Assembly: GCA_035344155.1 (NCBI GenBank)
Contig: DAORAL010000031.1
Span: 3,241 to 67,240 of the forward strand
DNA length: 64,000 bases
From: UBA1845 sp002338715
GTDB lineage: Bacteria; Planctomycetota; Phycisphaerae; UBA1845
Direction of reading: 5' to 3'
Position numbers and translations under genes: made by a program. A model generated the notes under the pieces. It ran no database searches. It was not told the origin of the DNA and saw only the letters and a program-made list of their open reading frames with translations. Positions 36,193 to 43,502 of the stretch are shown here, in pieces (the stretch's first letter is position 1; every line of letters starts with the position of its first letter).

Positions 36193-36714
36193 ATGTTTAG
36201 ATCATTGATATCAATCTACCGTCGTGAACTCGACATCATGCGTCTTGCGAATCAAATGAATCGCATCGAAATAGATGTCGAGGACGGCAAAGGATACATG
36301 ACCCAGAAGAATATCAAGCGCCTAATGAGCGCCTTGGTAGCTGAAGCCTTGATCAACCGCGCAGACACCATCTATGCGTTTCACGACAGAGAAAACGACC
36401 TTTTCAGAACGCTCTGCAACGCAAGGCTGCGATTTGAAAAGGAATGCAGCGAATGGCACGAATACGCAGCTGCACCTGATATTGCTTATGAGCTTGTACT
36501 TACAGGACTTGAGCGGCTTACAATCGCCAGAACGCTAAAAGAGCCAGAACACCAGCTTCGTTTTCAGTTCCGCGAAGAAAGCAGAATTGCATCATGGGCG
36601 CGACTGGCACTTCCAGATGGGTTCGTCATCTACCTCGACGACAATCGCCCTTCGTTACCCAATGACCCATTCCTCTATCCGGAATTGCACCCCAGTTACT
36701 TGCCGAAGGACTGA
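36193..36714 (+). CDS. Hypothetical protein, 173 residues
   Basis: Not recognised. It is a soluble, charged, mostly helical protein without signal peptide or membrane segment. It begins MFRSLISIYRRELDIMRLAN and ends PELHPSYLPKD. Base composition is more AT-rich than the flanking genes, suggesting later acquisition. Its AT-rich look is shared with the convergent gene at 36751-37470. No ribosome binding site of standard strength precedes the ATG, so a downstream ATG (MRLANQMNRIE at 36238) could also be used. Confidence 0.6.
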   Translation: MFRSLISIYRRELDIMRLANQMNRIEIDVEDGKGYMTQKNIKRLMSALVAEALINRADTIYAFHDRENDLFRTLCNARLRFEKECSEWHEYAAAPDIAYELVLTGLERLTIARTLKEPEHQLRFQFREESRIASWARLALPDGFVIYLDDNRPSLPNDPFLYPELHPSYLPKD

Positions 36715-36750
36715 ATTTACAAACCCGCATGATCGATCGACGCTGCTGAT

Positions 36751-37470
36751 CTAAGGGCCATCGGCACCGATCCTCAATTCTCGTTTCGCTTTGACAAGAT
36801 CGATGATCCCGCGCTGATGCTGTTCTTCAATCGAGAGCCCATCCAAGCGCCCGCGCCTGAAGAAGGTCCAATAGGCAATTTTGGCGTACCAGAACGGGAT
36901 TGATCGAACGTGCCGCGCCCTTTCCCTAATCATGTCCACGACCCATTTGTCGTCGGGCTCCTCAAACGCAATCGGCGTGACACCGAGATATTTTTGAATG
37001 CACTCCTCAGCTTCCAGGTGATGTTCAAAAATAGAATCGGACTTATGATACGACTGAAAGAACTGTTTCGGAGGGGAAGGAAATTCGTGCAGGCTATTGC
37101 GGTCTGAAGTGATCAACAATACGTCACCTGAAAACCGTGTGATGAGACTCGTTGACGGACCGGGGCCAATCCACGAGCAGATTGCTCTGCATTCACTTCC
37201 GAACCGGCCCGTAAAGACAAACGCGAGATCGTTGACCTTGTACGCTCCGCCGGGCATGGCTTCGACCGGCTCTTCGTCGCTTGTGGTCTGGACGATGAAG
37301 TCCTTCTTGATGATCTTGTCTATCTCAACGTCTTCGACAGGCGACATTCGGAACCTGCACATAGACAATGTTTGAATCACACAGAGGCACACAATCGCCA
37401 GCAAGACAAGCGCAATGCACGCAACGACAGCCGCGGCGATTTCCCAAGTTGTAAGTTGCAGAATTCCCAT
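36751..37470 (-). CDS. Hypothetical single-pass membrane protein
   Basis: 239 residues with one N-terminal membrane segment (IAAAVVACIALVLLAIVCLCVI) and a soluble domain of about 200 residues. The soluble part contains 'AYKVNDLAFVFTGRFGSECRAICSWIGPGPS' and a C-terminal helical 'GIIDLVKAKRELRIG'. I recognise no family. Composition is more AT-rich than the window average, similar to the neighbouring 36193-36714 gene, with which it is convergent. Confidence 0.65.
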   Translation of the reverse strand: MGILQLTTWEIAAAVVACIALVLLAIVCLCVIQTLSMCRFRMSPVEDVEIDKIIKKDFIVQTTSDEEPVEAMPGGAYKVNDLAFVFTGRFGSECRAICSWIGPGPSTSLITRFSGDVLLITSDRNSLHEFPSPPKQFFQSYHKSDSIFEHHLEAEECIQKYLGVTPIAFEEPDDKWVVDMIRERARHVRSIPFWYAKIAYWTFFRRGRLDGLSIEEQHQRGIIDLVKAKRELRIGADGP

Positions 37471-37538
37471 GCCAGGTGGTTATTATACCAACACATCGCC
37501 GAAGGTCTTGGCAAAACAACCTCGCACGGGACTTGATC

Positions 37539-38000
37539 CTATTTCGGGTGCGACTGCCACACGACGCGTTCGATCATCCATTTGCCTTCGTACTTGACGA
37601 GCAGCATGTAATCGATGCCCCATTGGGCCGTGAGTTTGGCGCTGGCCGTTTTGTCGAGAACGTCGAAGACTTCGACCTTTTTCGGTGTGTCCGCATTCAC
37701 CTGGTCGCCCTTCGCGTTCCAGACCTTGGCCAACTCGTGCAGTTGCTCGTAGTTCATCGGGATGCGGTGATAGTCGGTGCTGTCGCCCTGCCGCCAGAAT
37801 CCGAATTTATCGACGTTGCGATGCACGCTTCGTTCGACGTACTCCGGTTTGACCTCATAAAACGCTTCGCAGTAATCGAGCACCGCCCGTTCGACAGCCT
37901 GCACTTCTGACTTTTCCGTATCGCCCATCGCTGCATTGATCGTGACACCAACGCAGGCGGCCAAAAGCAACACGGTCGAGACAACTGCGGAACGTTTCAT
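37539..38000 (-). CDS. Secreted NTF2/SnoaL-like (lumazine-binding type) protein
   Basis: 153 residues from the ATG of MKRSAVVSTVLLLAACVGVT, which has AAGGAG upstream; a longer frame exists but lacks a ribosome binding site. A signal peptide is followed by a domain with the cone-shaped NTF2 pattern: 'VERAVLDYCEAFYEVKPEYVERSVHRNVDKFGFW' at the start and 'ARLTAQWGIDYMLLVKYEGKWMIERVVW'-like strands at the end. Such proteins are annotated as putative lumazine-binding or nuclear transport factor 2-like; biochemical role unknown. It is 48 bp downstream of the DUF417 gene in the same orientation and probably co-transcribed. Confidence 0.78.
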   Translation of the reverse strand: MKRSAVVSTVLLLAACVGVTINAAMGDTEKSEVQAVERAVLDYCEAFYEVKPEYVERSVHRNVDKFGFWRQGDSTDYHRIPMNYEQLHELAKVWNAKGDQVNADTPKKVEVFDVLDKTASAKLTAQWGIDYMLLVKYEGKWMIERVVWQSHPK

Positions 38001-38048
38001 GCGCTTCTCCTTTGCGAAATTCATCATGCCCACCGTTTGTTGATGGGC

Positions 38049-38615
38049 TCATTCATTTGTTCGTGCGGCATTTGCCTTCACTGCATTCGCCAGCAGCCAA
38101 ACACTTACCGCGAGTAGCACCACATCCTTGATCAGAAATTGTCCAGGCATTGCAGAGATCGCGGGGAATCCGCCAGCCGACGCCTCCACGACACCCGGCG
38201 TGGTGAACATGAAACTCAGCGTCGTCGCGAACATCCCGATTGCGCCGGCTGACCCTATGATTCCCAGCTTCGGTCGATACGATCCCAGCCCGACAAGCAA
38301 TGCAATCGCCAATTCAACAATACCGAGCCCGGCTGAGAATTGCCTCATATTTACAACTTCATACACCCAACCCAGCAACGGACTGTTCGAAACCAACCCA
38401 GAGATTCCCTCAGCTTCATAAGCGGTAAACTTCATCGCCCCAATCCAGCCGATCACCAGCACCAATCCATACCGAAGCCCCCATCGGCCGACGCGATCCA
38501 ACTCGTTGGCCATCTCCCAACTCGCGTGCGACAGGCAAGCCCGACTCATCGCAGCGTCTCCCGCAACTTCGGCTTCACAAACATCCGACGTTGATTGAAC
38601 TTCGTATGCGCACAT
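38049..38615 (-). CDS. DUF417 (YkgB/RclC-like) membrane protein
   Basis: 188 residues with four membrane segments. Family features: 'GLRYGLVLVIGWIGAMKFTAYEAEGISGLVSNSPLLGWVY' followed by 'RQFSAGLGIVELAIALLVGLG', 'TTLSFMFTTPG' and 'PGQFLIKDVVLLAVSVWLL'. In E. coli the homologue RclC belongs to a reactive-chlorine resistance operon; a role in oxidative stress here is inference only. About 23 extra N-terminal residues precede the family region, so a later start (ATG at residue 23) is possible. The NTF2-like gene follows, and a YHS-domain gene lies upstream in the same orientation after a hairpin. Confidence 0.85.
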   Translation of the reverse strand: MCAYEVQSTSDVCEAEVAGDAAMSRACLSHASWEMANELDRVGRWGLRYGLVLVIGWIGAMKFTAYEAEGISGLVSNSPLLGWVYEVVNMRQFSAGLGIVELAIALLVGLGSYRPKLGIIGSAGAIGMFATTLSFMFTTPGVVEASAGGFPAISAMPGQFLIKDVVLLAVSVWLLANAVKANAARTNE

Positions 38616-38684
38616 AGCCCACGTCCTTTTTGAAAATCGTCAGCAGAATTGATTGATCGGTTAACGCTTCGCCGAAAAGGGCAA

Positions 38685-38718
38685 AACGACTTAAGCCCAG
38701 TAACGACTTAAGCCCAGT
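38685..38718. repeat. Two tandem 17-bp direct repeats
   Basis: The unit AACGACTTAAGCCCAGT occurs twice in a row with no gap, between the YHS-domain and DUF417 genes. The second copy runs into the adjacent hairpin, so the duplication may be a slippage product at the edge of that element. Confidence 0.8.
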
Positions 38719-38768
38719 GCCGCGGCGGTTGGGACCGTCCCAATCCGCCGCTCGTGGCACCGGGGCTT
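38710..38768. repeat. GC-rich hairpin element downstream of the YHS gene
   Basis: A long imperfect palindrome: outer arms AAGCCC/GGGGCTT and GTGCC/GGCAC, inner arms GGCGG-TTGGGAC and GTCCCAATCCGCC. It lies 25 bp after the stop of the YHS-domain gene on the minus strand. It could be a terminator or a dispersed palindromic element. On the plus strand it ends in TTTT, but no plus-strand gene precedes it. Confidence 0.65.
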
Positions 38769-38792
38769 TTGAGGGAGGAGGAATTTCGGAGA

Positions 38793-39296
38793 CTACTTGG
38801 AGACTTTCTTCCAGTGGGCGTCGGCTTTGGCGATCAACTCGGCTTCGTTACCGTCATTCCAGACCTTAAGCGCATCGATGCCCGGGTTCTTGAGAAACAG
38901 CATCAAACGTCCGTTGACGATCTTGAAACTCGTCGGGTCAACCGGCAGCTTGTCTTCGATGGCCATCCCGAGTGCACACCATCCACCGTATGCCGGCAGG
39001 TACTTTTGCGGTTCCTTTTCGAACAACATCTTCGCATCGTTCGACACGAAGTGATACGTCACGCCGTCATACGTCGAAGCGAACTCGGCTTTGCCTTTCA
39101 CCGGTTTGTTCACCGCGAAGTATGCCACGGGACAATACCCCTCAAGGGCGATGCCGGTGCTCGGCAGGTTGTAGCTGTGCAGGTAAGCCCGCGAAGTCGG
39201 CTGCATGTCCGACATGGGTTTGTCGGCAAATGCCGAAACCGCAAAGACCGCACTCAAAGCTGTAAGAAAACCGGTGGCCACGATACGCTGCTTCAT
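38793..39296 (-). CDS. Secreted YHS-domain protein
   Basis: 167 residues with a signal peptide (MKQRIVATGFLTALSAVFAVSAFA). The YHS-type domain is visible as 'ALEGYCPVAYFAVNKPVKGKAEFASTYDGVTYHFVSNDAKMLFEKEPQKYLPAYGGWCALGMA', with the characteristic GYCPV and GGWCA motifs; such domains may bind metal. The C-terminal part continues 'DPTSFKIVNGRLMLFLKNPGIDALKVWNDG', as in other exported YHS proteins. Exact function is unknown. It is divergent from the ECF sigma factor gene, with 173 bp between them. Confidence 0.88.
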   Translation of the reverse strand: MKQRIVATGFLTALSAVFAVSAFADKPMSDMQPTSRAYLHSYNLPSTGIALEGYCPVAYFAVNKPVKGKAEFASTYDGVTYHFVSNDAKMLFEKEPQKYLPAYGGWCALGMAIEDKLPVDPTSFKIVNGRLMLFLKNPGIDALKVWNDGNEAELIAKADAHWKKVSK

Positions 39297-39469
39297 CTGA
39301 TTGCTCCTAATTACAAATCACTTCCATCCGTTCGTTTATTCGCATCGCCAACGCGGCGACGCCCGTTCGCCTGTTGAGACGCGGTGGGTCGCGAACGTCT
39401 TACCTCTTGAAAAAAATAAAAATCGAAGGGTGGTCAAAACGGGGTTTGGGCGGTCATAATCGACATATC

Positions 39470-40129
39470 ATGGGCTGCGGCGTAAGGTTTGGCCCGCTTG
39501 GGGCGTCTAAGGATTGTCGGGGATCGGAGTCGTCGACATTGGCGGTTGAAACGGATTGGATCGAAAGGCTGTCGGGTGAATCATCCGCACGCGATGCGGC
39601 GCTCGCCGACCTGCGCGAATTGCTTCGGGCCAAACTGCGTCACGCATTCGCATCGTCGGGAGACGACTTCATTGAAGACATCACCCAGGACGCGCTCTTG
39701 AAGATCCATAGCCAACTGGATGCGTTCGAGGGTCGCAGCAAGTTCACGACCTGGGCGCTGACCATCGCCGTCCGCGTCGGTTATACCGAACTGCGTCGAA
39801 TGCGCTGGAAGGATGTCTCGCTCGAACAGGTGACCGAAAACTCCGCAAGCGTTGATGCGGGTCGGGTCGATTCGCAAAACGAGCCAGCGGCGTCGGCTGC
39901 CCGCAAGCAACTGGTGGAAGCCGTTCACACGATCATCGATGAGAACTTGACGCAGAAACAGCGCGACGTGTTGCAGGCGGAGTTAGCCGGCATGCCGCAG
40001 GAAGAGATAGGCCGGCGTCTCGGCATGAATCGAAACGCGATTTACAAACTGACGTACGACGCCCGCAAGAAGCTCAAGAAGGAATTGGAACGCCGCGGAT
40101 TTTCGCAGGAAGACCTGAGCACGGACTAG
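39470..40129 (+). CDS. ECF-type RNA polymerase sigma factor
   Basis: 219 residues from the ATG at 39470 (TTG and upstream in-frame starts are alternatives). Region 2 is 'DDFIEDITQDALLKIHSQLDAFEGRSKFTTWALTIAVRVGYTELRR'. Region 4 is a helix-turn-helix 'LTQKQRDVLQAELAGMPQEEIGRRLGMNRNAIYKLTYDARKKLKKEL'. There is no region 1 or 3, as in ECF sigma factors. A 76-residue protein with a zinc-type HxxxCxxC motif follows 100 bp downstream and may regulate it. Target promoters cannot be deduced. Confidence 0.9.
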   Translation: MGCGVRFGPLGASKDCRGSESSTLAVETDWIERLSGESSARDAALADLRELLRAKLRHAFASSGDDFIEDITQDALLKIHSQLDAFEGRSKFTTWALTIAVRVGYTELRRMRWKDVSLEQVTENSASVDAGRVDSQNEPAASAARKQLVEAVHTIIDENLTQKQRDVLQAELAGMPQEEIGRRLGMNRNAIYKLTYDARKKLKKELERRGFSQEDLSTD

Positions 40130-40229
40130 AGCAAGCTCTATCTAAGTTGAACAGTCGCGTTGCTATTTTGTCCGGGAATAATACCGAATTTCAGGTTACA
40201 GTTGGATTGATGTCACAACAAAGGCAAAC

Positions 40230-40460
40230 ATGGACCTTTCCAAAGAAAACATGGACGCACTGCTCGGCTTCCTGAAGCAGACCAAGGATCGCGAAGCGAC
40301 CTGCGACGATTGCCTAGCCGCGATGGCCGAGTTCGCCGAAACGCACCTTGCCGGCAAAACCATCCCCGAAAGCCTCAAAGCCATCGAAGACCACCTCGAA
40401 ATCTGCGCCGAATGCAAAGAGGAATTCGAAACGCTGCTGACCGCACTGCGAAAGATGTAG
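40230..40460 (+). CDS. Small putative zinc-binding anti-sigma-like protein
   Basis: 76 residues. The ATG has AAAGG six bases upstream. The sequence contains an N-terminal CDDC pair and the zinc-type motif HLEICAEC (His-x3-Cys-x2-Cys), as in the zinc-binding anti-sigma domain. No membrane segment is present, so it would be a soluble regulator. Position directly downstream of an ECF sigma factor gene, in the same orientation, suggests it modulates that factor; this is inference. Confidence 0.75.
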   Translation: MDLSKENMDALLGFLKQTKDREATCDDCLAAMAEFAETHLAGKTIPESLKAIEDHLEICAECKEEFETLLTALRKM

Positions 40461-40516
40461 CGACCCATGTACACTCCGCAATATGGTTCGCGCCCACCAA
40501 GATGTAGCATTGATAC

Positions 40517-40993
40517 CTAGCCAGATGCTCCGGTCTTGTTTAGGTCCAACCAGTCATTCCAACGTGAATGTAGTTTCTCGTGATCGCATTCGTCACCACA
40601 TTCCGGACAACGATCAGATGTGAGATTGCGCAAATCGTAACCACATCCGAAACAAACCATGAACTCGCGTTCAATCAGGTGGTCCGAAAACTGCCTCAAG
40701 GTTCGACGAATAGTGTTGATCGTCATCCAACTGCAAGCAATACCCATGGCGCCGAAGCCGAACTTGATTGCTGGCGGTGCATTTAACGTCGCCCCAGGGT
40801 ATGTCACCAGCGACAATAGCAAAGCAAGGGCAGCCACCAGCACGACAGAAGCGATAACCCTTAACTTCTTTTGCTTTCTGCTTGAAAATTCCCAATACGC
40901 AAGAGGTACTCCGGTTGGCGGATACCCAAGGAGCAAGTTGAAATAATAGAATCGAGATTTCCGCAAATCGCCACTCTTGCGCTTGCCAAACAT
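40517..40993 (-). CDS. Membrane protein with C-terminal zinc ribbon
   Basis: 158 residues. Two membrane segments (VIASVVLVAALALLLSLVTY and a weaker one near IKFGFGAMGIACSWM) are followed by a C-terminal zinc ribbon CFGCGYDLRNLTSDRCPECG. The CxxCGYDLR...CPECG pattern is common in uncharacterised planctomycete membrane proteins. No enzymatic motif. It is convergent with the small anti-sigma-like gene and stands 41 bp from the end of the response regulator gene. Confidence 0.78.
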   Translation of the reverse strand: MFGKRKSGDLRKSRFYYFNLLLGYPPTGVPLAYWEFSSRKQKKLRVIASVVLVAALALLLSLVTYPGATLNAPPAIKFGFGAMGIACSWMTINTIRRTLRQFSDHLIEREFMVCFGCGYDLRNLTSDRCPECGDECDHEKLHSRWNDWLDLNKTGASG

Positions 40994-41034
40994 GTGTCAC
41001 TCCGCTCGAAAGCACAATTGCAACGCATGGAGAA

Positions 41035-42411
41035 CTACGTCACGCCGTAATCTTTGAGCTTTCGATACAGCGTTCTTGCACCGATCTTTAGAATCTTCGC
41101 GGCTTTTTCTCGGTTGCCGCCGGTGAGTTTCAGCGTGTTTAGGATGTGAAGGCGTTCGACGTCGGCCATGCTCATGCCGAGCAGGCTTGGGTTGTTGACC
41201 GGGACGATGTCGGTGGTCGTGCGAAGCGATTCGGGCAGGTCGCCTGATTCCAGCGTGTCGCCCTCGGCTTCGATCACCATCTGCTCAATCACGCTGCGCA
41301 GTTCGCGCACGTTGCCCCGCCACGTATGATTCGTCAGGCGGCGCATCACCTCCGTCGAAATCTCTTTCGGATCGAAGTCGTTCTCGCGGCAAAATTCATC
41401 GACGAAGTGCTTGGCCAATATCGGAATGTCTTCGCGTCGCTGTCGAAGCGGCGGCAGGCGAATCGCTCCCTGTGCGTGCAGGCGATAGAACAAATCCTCG
41501 CGAAAGGTCTGCTCTTCAACCATCGCCCGCAGGTTTCGATGGGTCGCCGCGACAAACCGCACATCGACAAACAACGTATCCGTGCTGCCCACCGGCTGAA
41601 CTTCGCCCGACTCCAACGTCCGCAACAACTTGGCCTGCATCCCCAGCGGCATGTCGCCAATCTCATCGAGAAACAGCGTCCCACCATCAGCCGCTTCGAG
41701 GATACCCTTCTTGTCGGAAATCGCCCCGGTAAACGCGCCCTTCACGTGTCCGAACAATTCGCTTTCGAGCAGCGATTCGCTCAGCGCCGCGCAGTTGATC
41801 ACCTTAAACGTCTTACCCGCACGTTTGGAATTCGCATGAAGCGCCTGGGCGACGAGTTCCTTACCCGTCCCCGATTCGCCGAAGATCAAGACCGTGCTCT
41901 TGCTCTTGGCCAGCTTCTGTATGCGGCGAATCTCCTTCGCCAGCGCCGCGCTCGTCCCGATGATCCCCTCGTAGTTAAACGCCTGCTCGATCTGGTCGCG
42001 CATCGTCTTCGAGTCGCGGGCCGCGGTCGCCTGCTCTGCCGCTTCGTTGACCTTGCGACGGACGACATCAATGTCGATGGGTTTGATCAGATAGTCGTAT
42101 GCGGGCGTGGGGTTTTCGGGACCGAGGGCATCGCGAACCAGTTGCTCGCTGCCAAACGCCGTGATCAAAATCACCTGCGTATGCGGCGAGATTTCCTTCG
42201 TCTGCCTGAGGACGTCCATCCCGTTGAGCGCCCCGCCGAGTTTGTAGTCGGTGATGACCACGTCGGGCGGACGGGCGCTGACGCTCGCGATCGCATCCGC
42301 CCCGCTGGAGACAACCTTGCAGGCGTGCCCCTCGCGCTTCAACCCTTCGGCGATCGCTTCGCCGTGGGCGGCATCATCTTCAACAATGAGTACAAAAGCA
42401 GTGGAGGCCAT
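41035..42411 (-). CDS. NtrC-family sigma-54-dependent response regulator
   Basis: 458 residues in three domains. The receiver domain has the phospho-acceptor Asp55 (VVITDYKLGG) and Lys110. The AAA+ domain has Walker A GESGTGKE (178-185), the sigma-54 contact loop GAFTGA (225-230) and 'GGTLFLDEIGDMPLGMQAKLLRTLE'. The C-terminal Fis-type helix-turn-helix ends in 'NREKAAKILKIGARTLYRKLKDYGV'. It activates sigma-54 promoters after phosphorylation. It lies 33 bp downstream of the histidine kinase gene in the same orientation, so the pair is probably one operon. Target genes are unknown. Confidence 0.95.
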   Translation of the reverse strand: MASTAFVLIVEDDAAHGEAIAEGLKREGHACKVVSSGADAIASVSARPPDVVITDYKLGGALNGMDVLRQTKEISPHTQVILITAFGSEQLVRDALGPENPTPAYDYLIKPIDIDVVRRKVNEAAEQATAARDSKTMRDQIEQAFNYEGIIGTSAALAKEIRRIQKLAKSKSTVLIFGESGTGKELVAQALHANSKRAGKTFKVINCAALSESLLESELFGHVKGAFTGAISDKKGILEAADGGTLFLDEIGDMPLGMQAKLLRTLESGEVQPVGSTDTLFVDVRFVAATHRNLRAMVEEQTFREDLFYRLHAQGAIRLPPLRQRREDIPILAKHFVDEFCRENDFDPKEISTEVMRRLTNHTWRGNVRELRSVIEQMVIEAEGDTLESGDLPESLRTTTDIVPVNNPSLLGMSMADVERLHILNTLKLTGGNREKAAKILKIGARTLYRKLKDYGVT

Positions 42412-42444
42412 AATGGATCTATTCTATCGCGCGGACGAGGATCG

Positions 42445-43173
42445 TCACCCCATCGCCCCAAGCTTCTCAGCCACCAAGGGCAACCTGATCGTAAAGGTCG
42501 TCCCCGAACCGGACTTTGACTTGACCGCGATGGTACCACCGTGTGCAGCGACGATACGGCTCGTCGTCGACAGCCCCAGTCCGCTCCCGCTCGGTTTGGT
42601 CGAATAGAACGCCTGCATTGCCTTCGACAAGACGTCTTCGCTCATCCCCTCGCCGTCGTCGCTGACTTCGACCGTCGCCCAGGTGCCATCGCGCCCGAGT
42701 TCCTCCACGGCAAGATGGATCGAAATTTCGCCGCCTTTGGGCGTGGCTTGGCGAGCGTTGATCAGCAGGTTCAAAAGCGCCTGCCGAAAGATCGCCGAGT
42801 CCACTGACACGAGTAGCGGCTGCGGATGTTCGTAAGCGACCAGGCGGATGTCATCGCGATCGGTTTCCGGCGCGTAGAATTCGACGAGGCGCGACACGAT
42901 ACCATTCAGGTCAGCCACCGTCCGCTTTAACGTCACCGGCTTCACGAGAAGCAGAAACTCATCGAGCATGCGTTGCAGGCGTTCGGCTTCCCCGCGCGTC
43001 ATGGCGATGCGCTGCCGTGCGCGGCGCAGCGTGTCCGCGGAAGGCGCTGCATCTTCAGACAAGTCCTCTTCCAAGAGCTTGAGGTTCAAAAGCAGCGTCG
43101 ACAGCGGATTGCGAATCTCGTGGGCGAGTCCGCCGGCAATCATCGAAATCTCAATGACACGATCGTCAACCAT
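42445..43173 (-). CDS. Sensorless cytoplasmic histidine kinase
   Basis: 242 residues consisting only of the HisKA and HATPase domains. The H-box GLAHEIRNPLST places the phospho-acceptor at His18; the N-box is LLNLLINARQATPKGG, and the G boxes are DDGEGM and SGSGLGLSTTSRIV. No sensor domain, PAS domain or membrane segment precedes the H-box. The ATG is preceded by GAGG at eight bases, so the short form is likely real. The kinase would need another protein to sense the signal. It pairs with the NtrC-type regulator immediately downstream. Confidence 0.92.
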   Translation of the reverse strand: MVDDRVIEISMIAGGLAHEIRNPLSTLLLNLKLLEEDLSEDAAPSADTLRRARQRIAMTRGEAERLQRMLDEFLLLVKPVTLKRTVADLNGIVSRLVEFYAPETDRDDIRLVAYEHPQPLLVSVDSAIFRQALLNLLINARQATPKGGEISIHLAVEELGRDGTWATVEVSDDGEGMSEDVLSKAMQAFYSTKPSGSGLGLSTTSRIVAAHGGTIAVKSKSGSGTTFTIRLPLVAEKLGAMG

Positions 43174-43207
43174 CGCAGCCGCCTCAAGAACGTCAACTTA
43201 CCAAAGG

Positions 43208-43282
43208 TGTGCCACTGCTCTGTGAGCAGTGCAGATTGGCGATAAACCTTTTGGTCCAGCACTGCTCACAGAGCAGTGGCAC
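43208..43282. repeat. Palindromic repeat family A, copy 3
   Basis: The same 24-25-bp inverted arms as at 30651 and 32475, with a 26-base spacer of different sequence. It is located upstream of the histidine kinase start, between it and the pnp terminator, so here it is in a 5' region. Confidence 0.9.
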
Positions 43283-43323
43283 GATTCGAAATCGATTCGA
43301 TGCACCCAGGGACCACGAACGAA

Positions 43324-43363
43324 AAAACGGTGGCCCTACGTTTCAAGGTAGGACCACCGTTTT
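43324..43363 (-). terminator. Intrinsic terminator of the pnp transcript
   Basis: 16-bp stem (AAAACGGTGG-C/T-CCTAC paired with GTAGGACCACCGTTTT, one wobble pair) with an 8-base loop. On the minus strand it is followed by six T residues, and on the plus strand by TTTTGATTTTG, so it may work both ways. It lies 140 bp after the pnp stop codon. Confidence 0.85.
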
Positions 43364-43408
43364 GATTTTGCAATCACATCGCAATCGAAACAACGATTCG
43401 GTGATCAT

Positions 43409-43472
43409 GTAGGGTGGGCCGTGCCCACCATGTCGTTGTTGTTCAAACTGCGGTGGGCATGGCCCACCCTAC
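43409..43472. repeat. Palindromic element after pnp
   Basis: 21-bp inverted arms (GTAGGGTGGGCC-G/A-TGCCCACC, one mismatch) with a 22-base spacer. This is a dispersed-type palindrome; only one copy is in the window. It lies 30 bp after the pnp stop. Confidence 0.75.
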
Positions 43473-43502
43473 AACGACCAAACGTCCAACCCGCCCGATC
43501 AA

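Noticed and set aside
30651..43282. Palindromic repeats considered as a CRISPR array
   Set aside because: Copies are kilobases apart, each is a single inverted repeat with its own spacer, and there are no cas genes.
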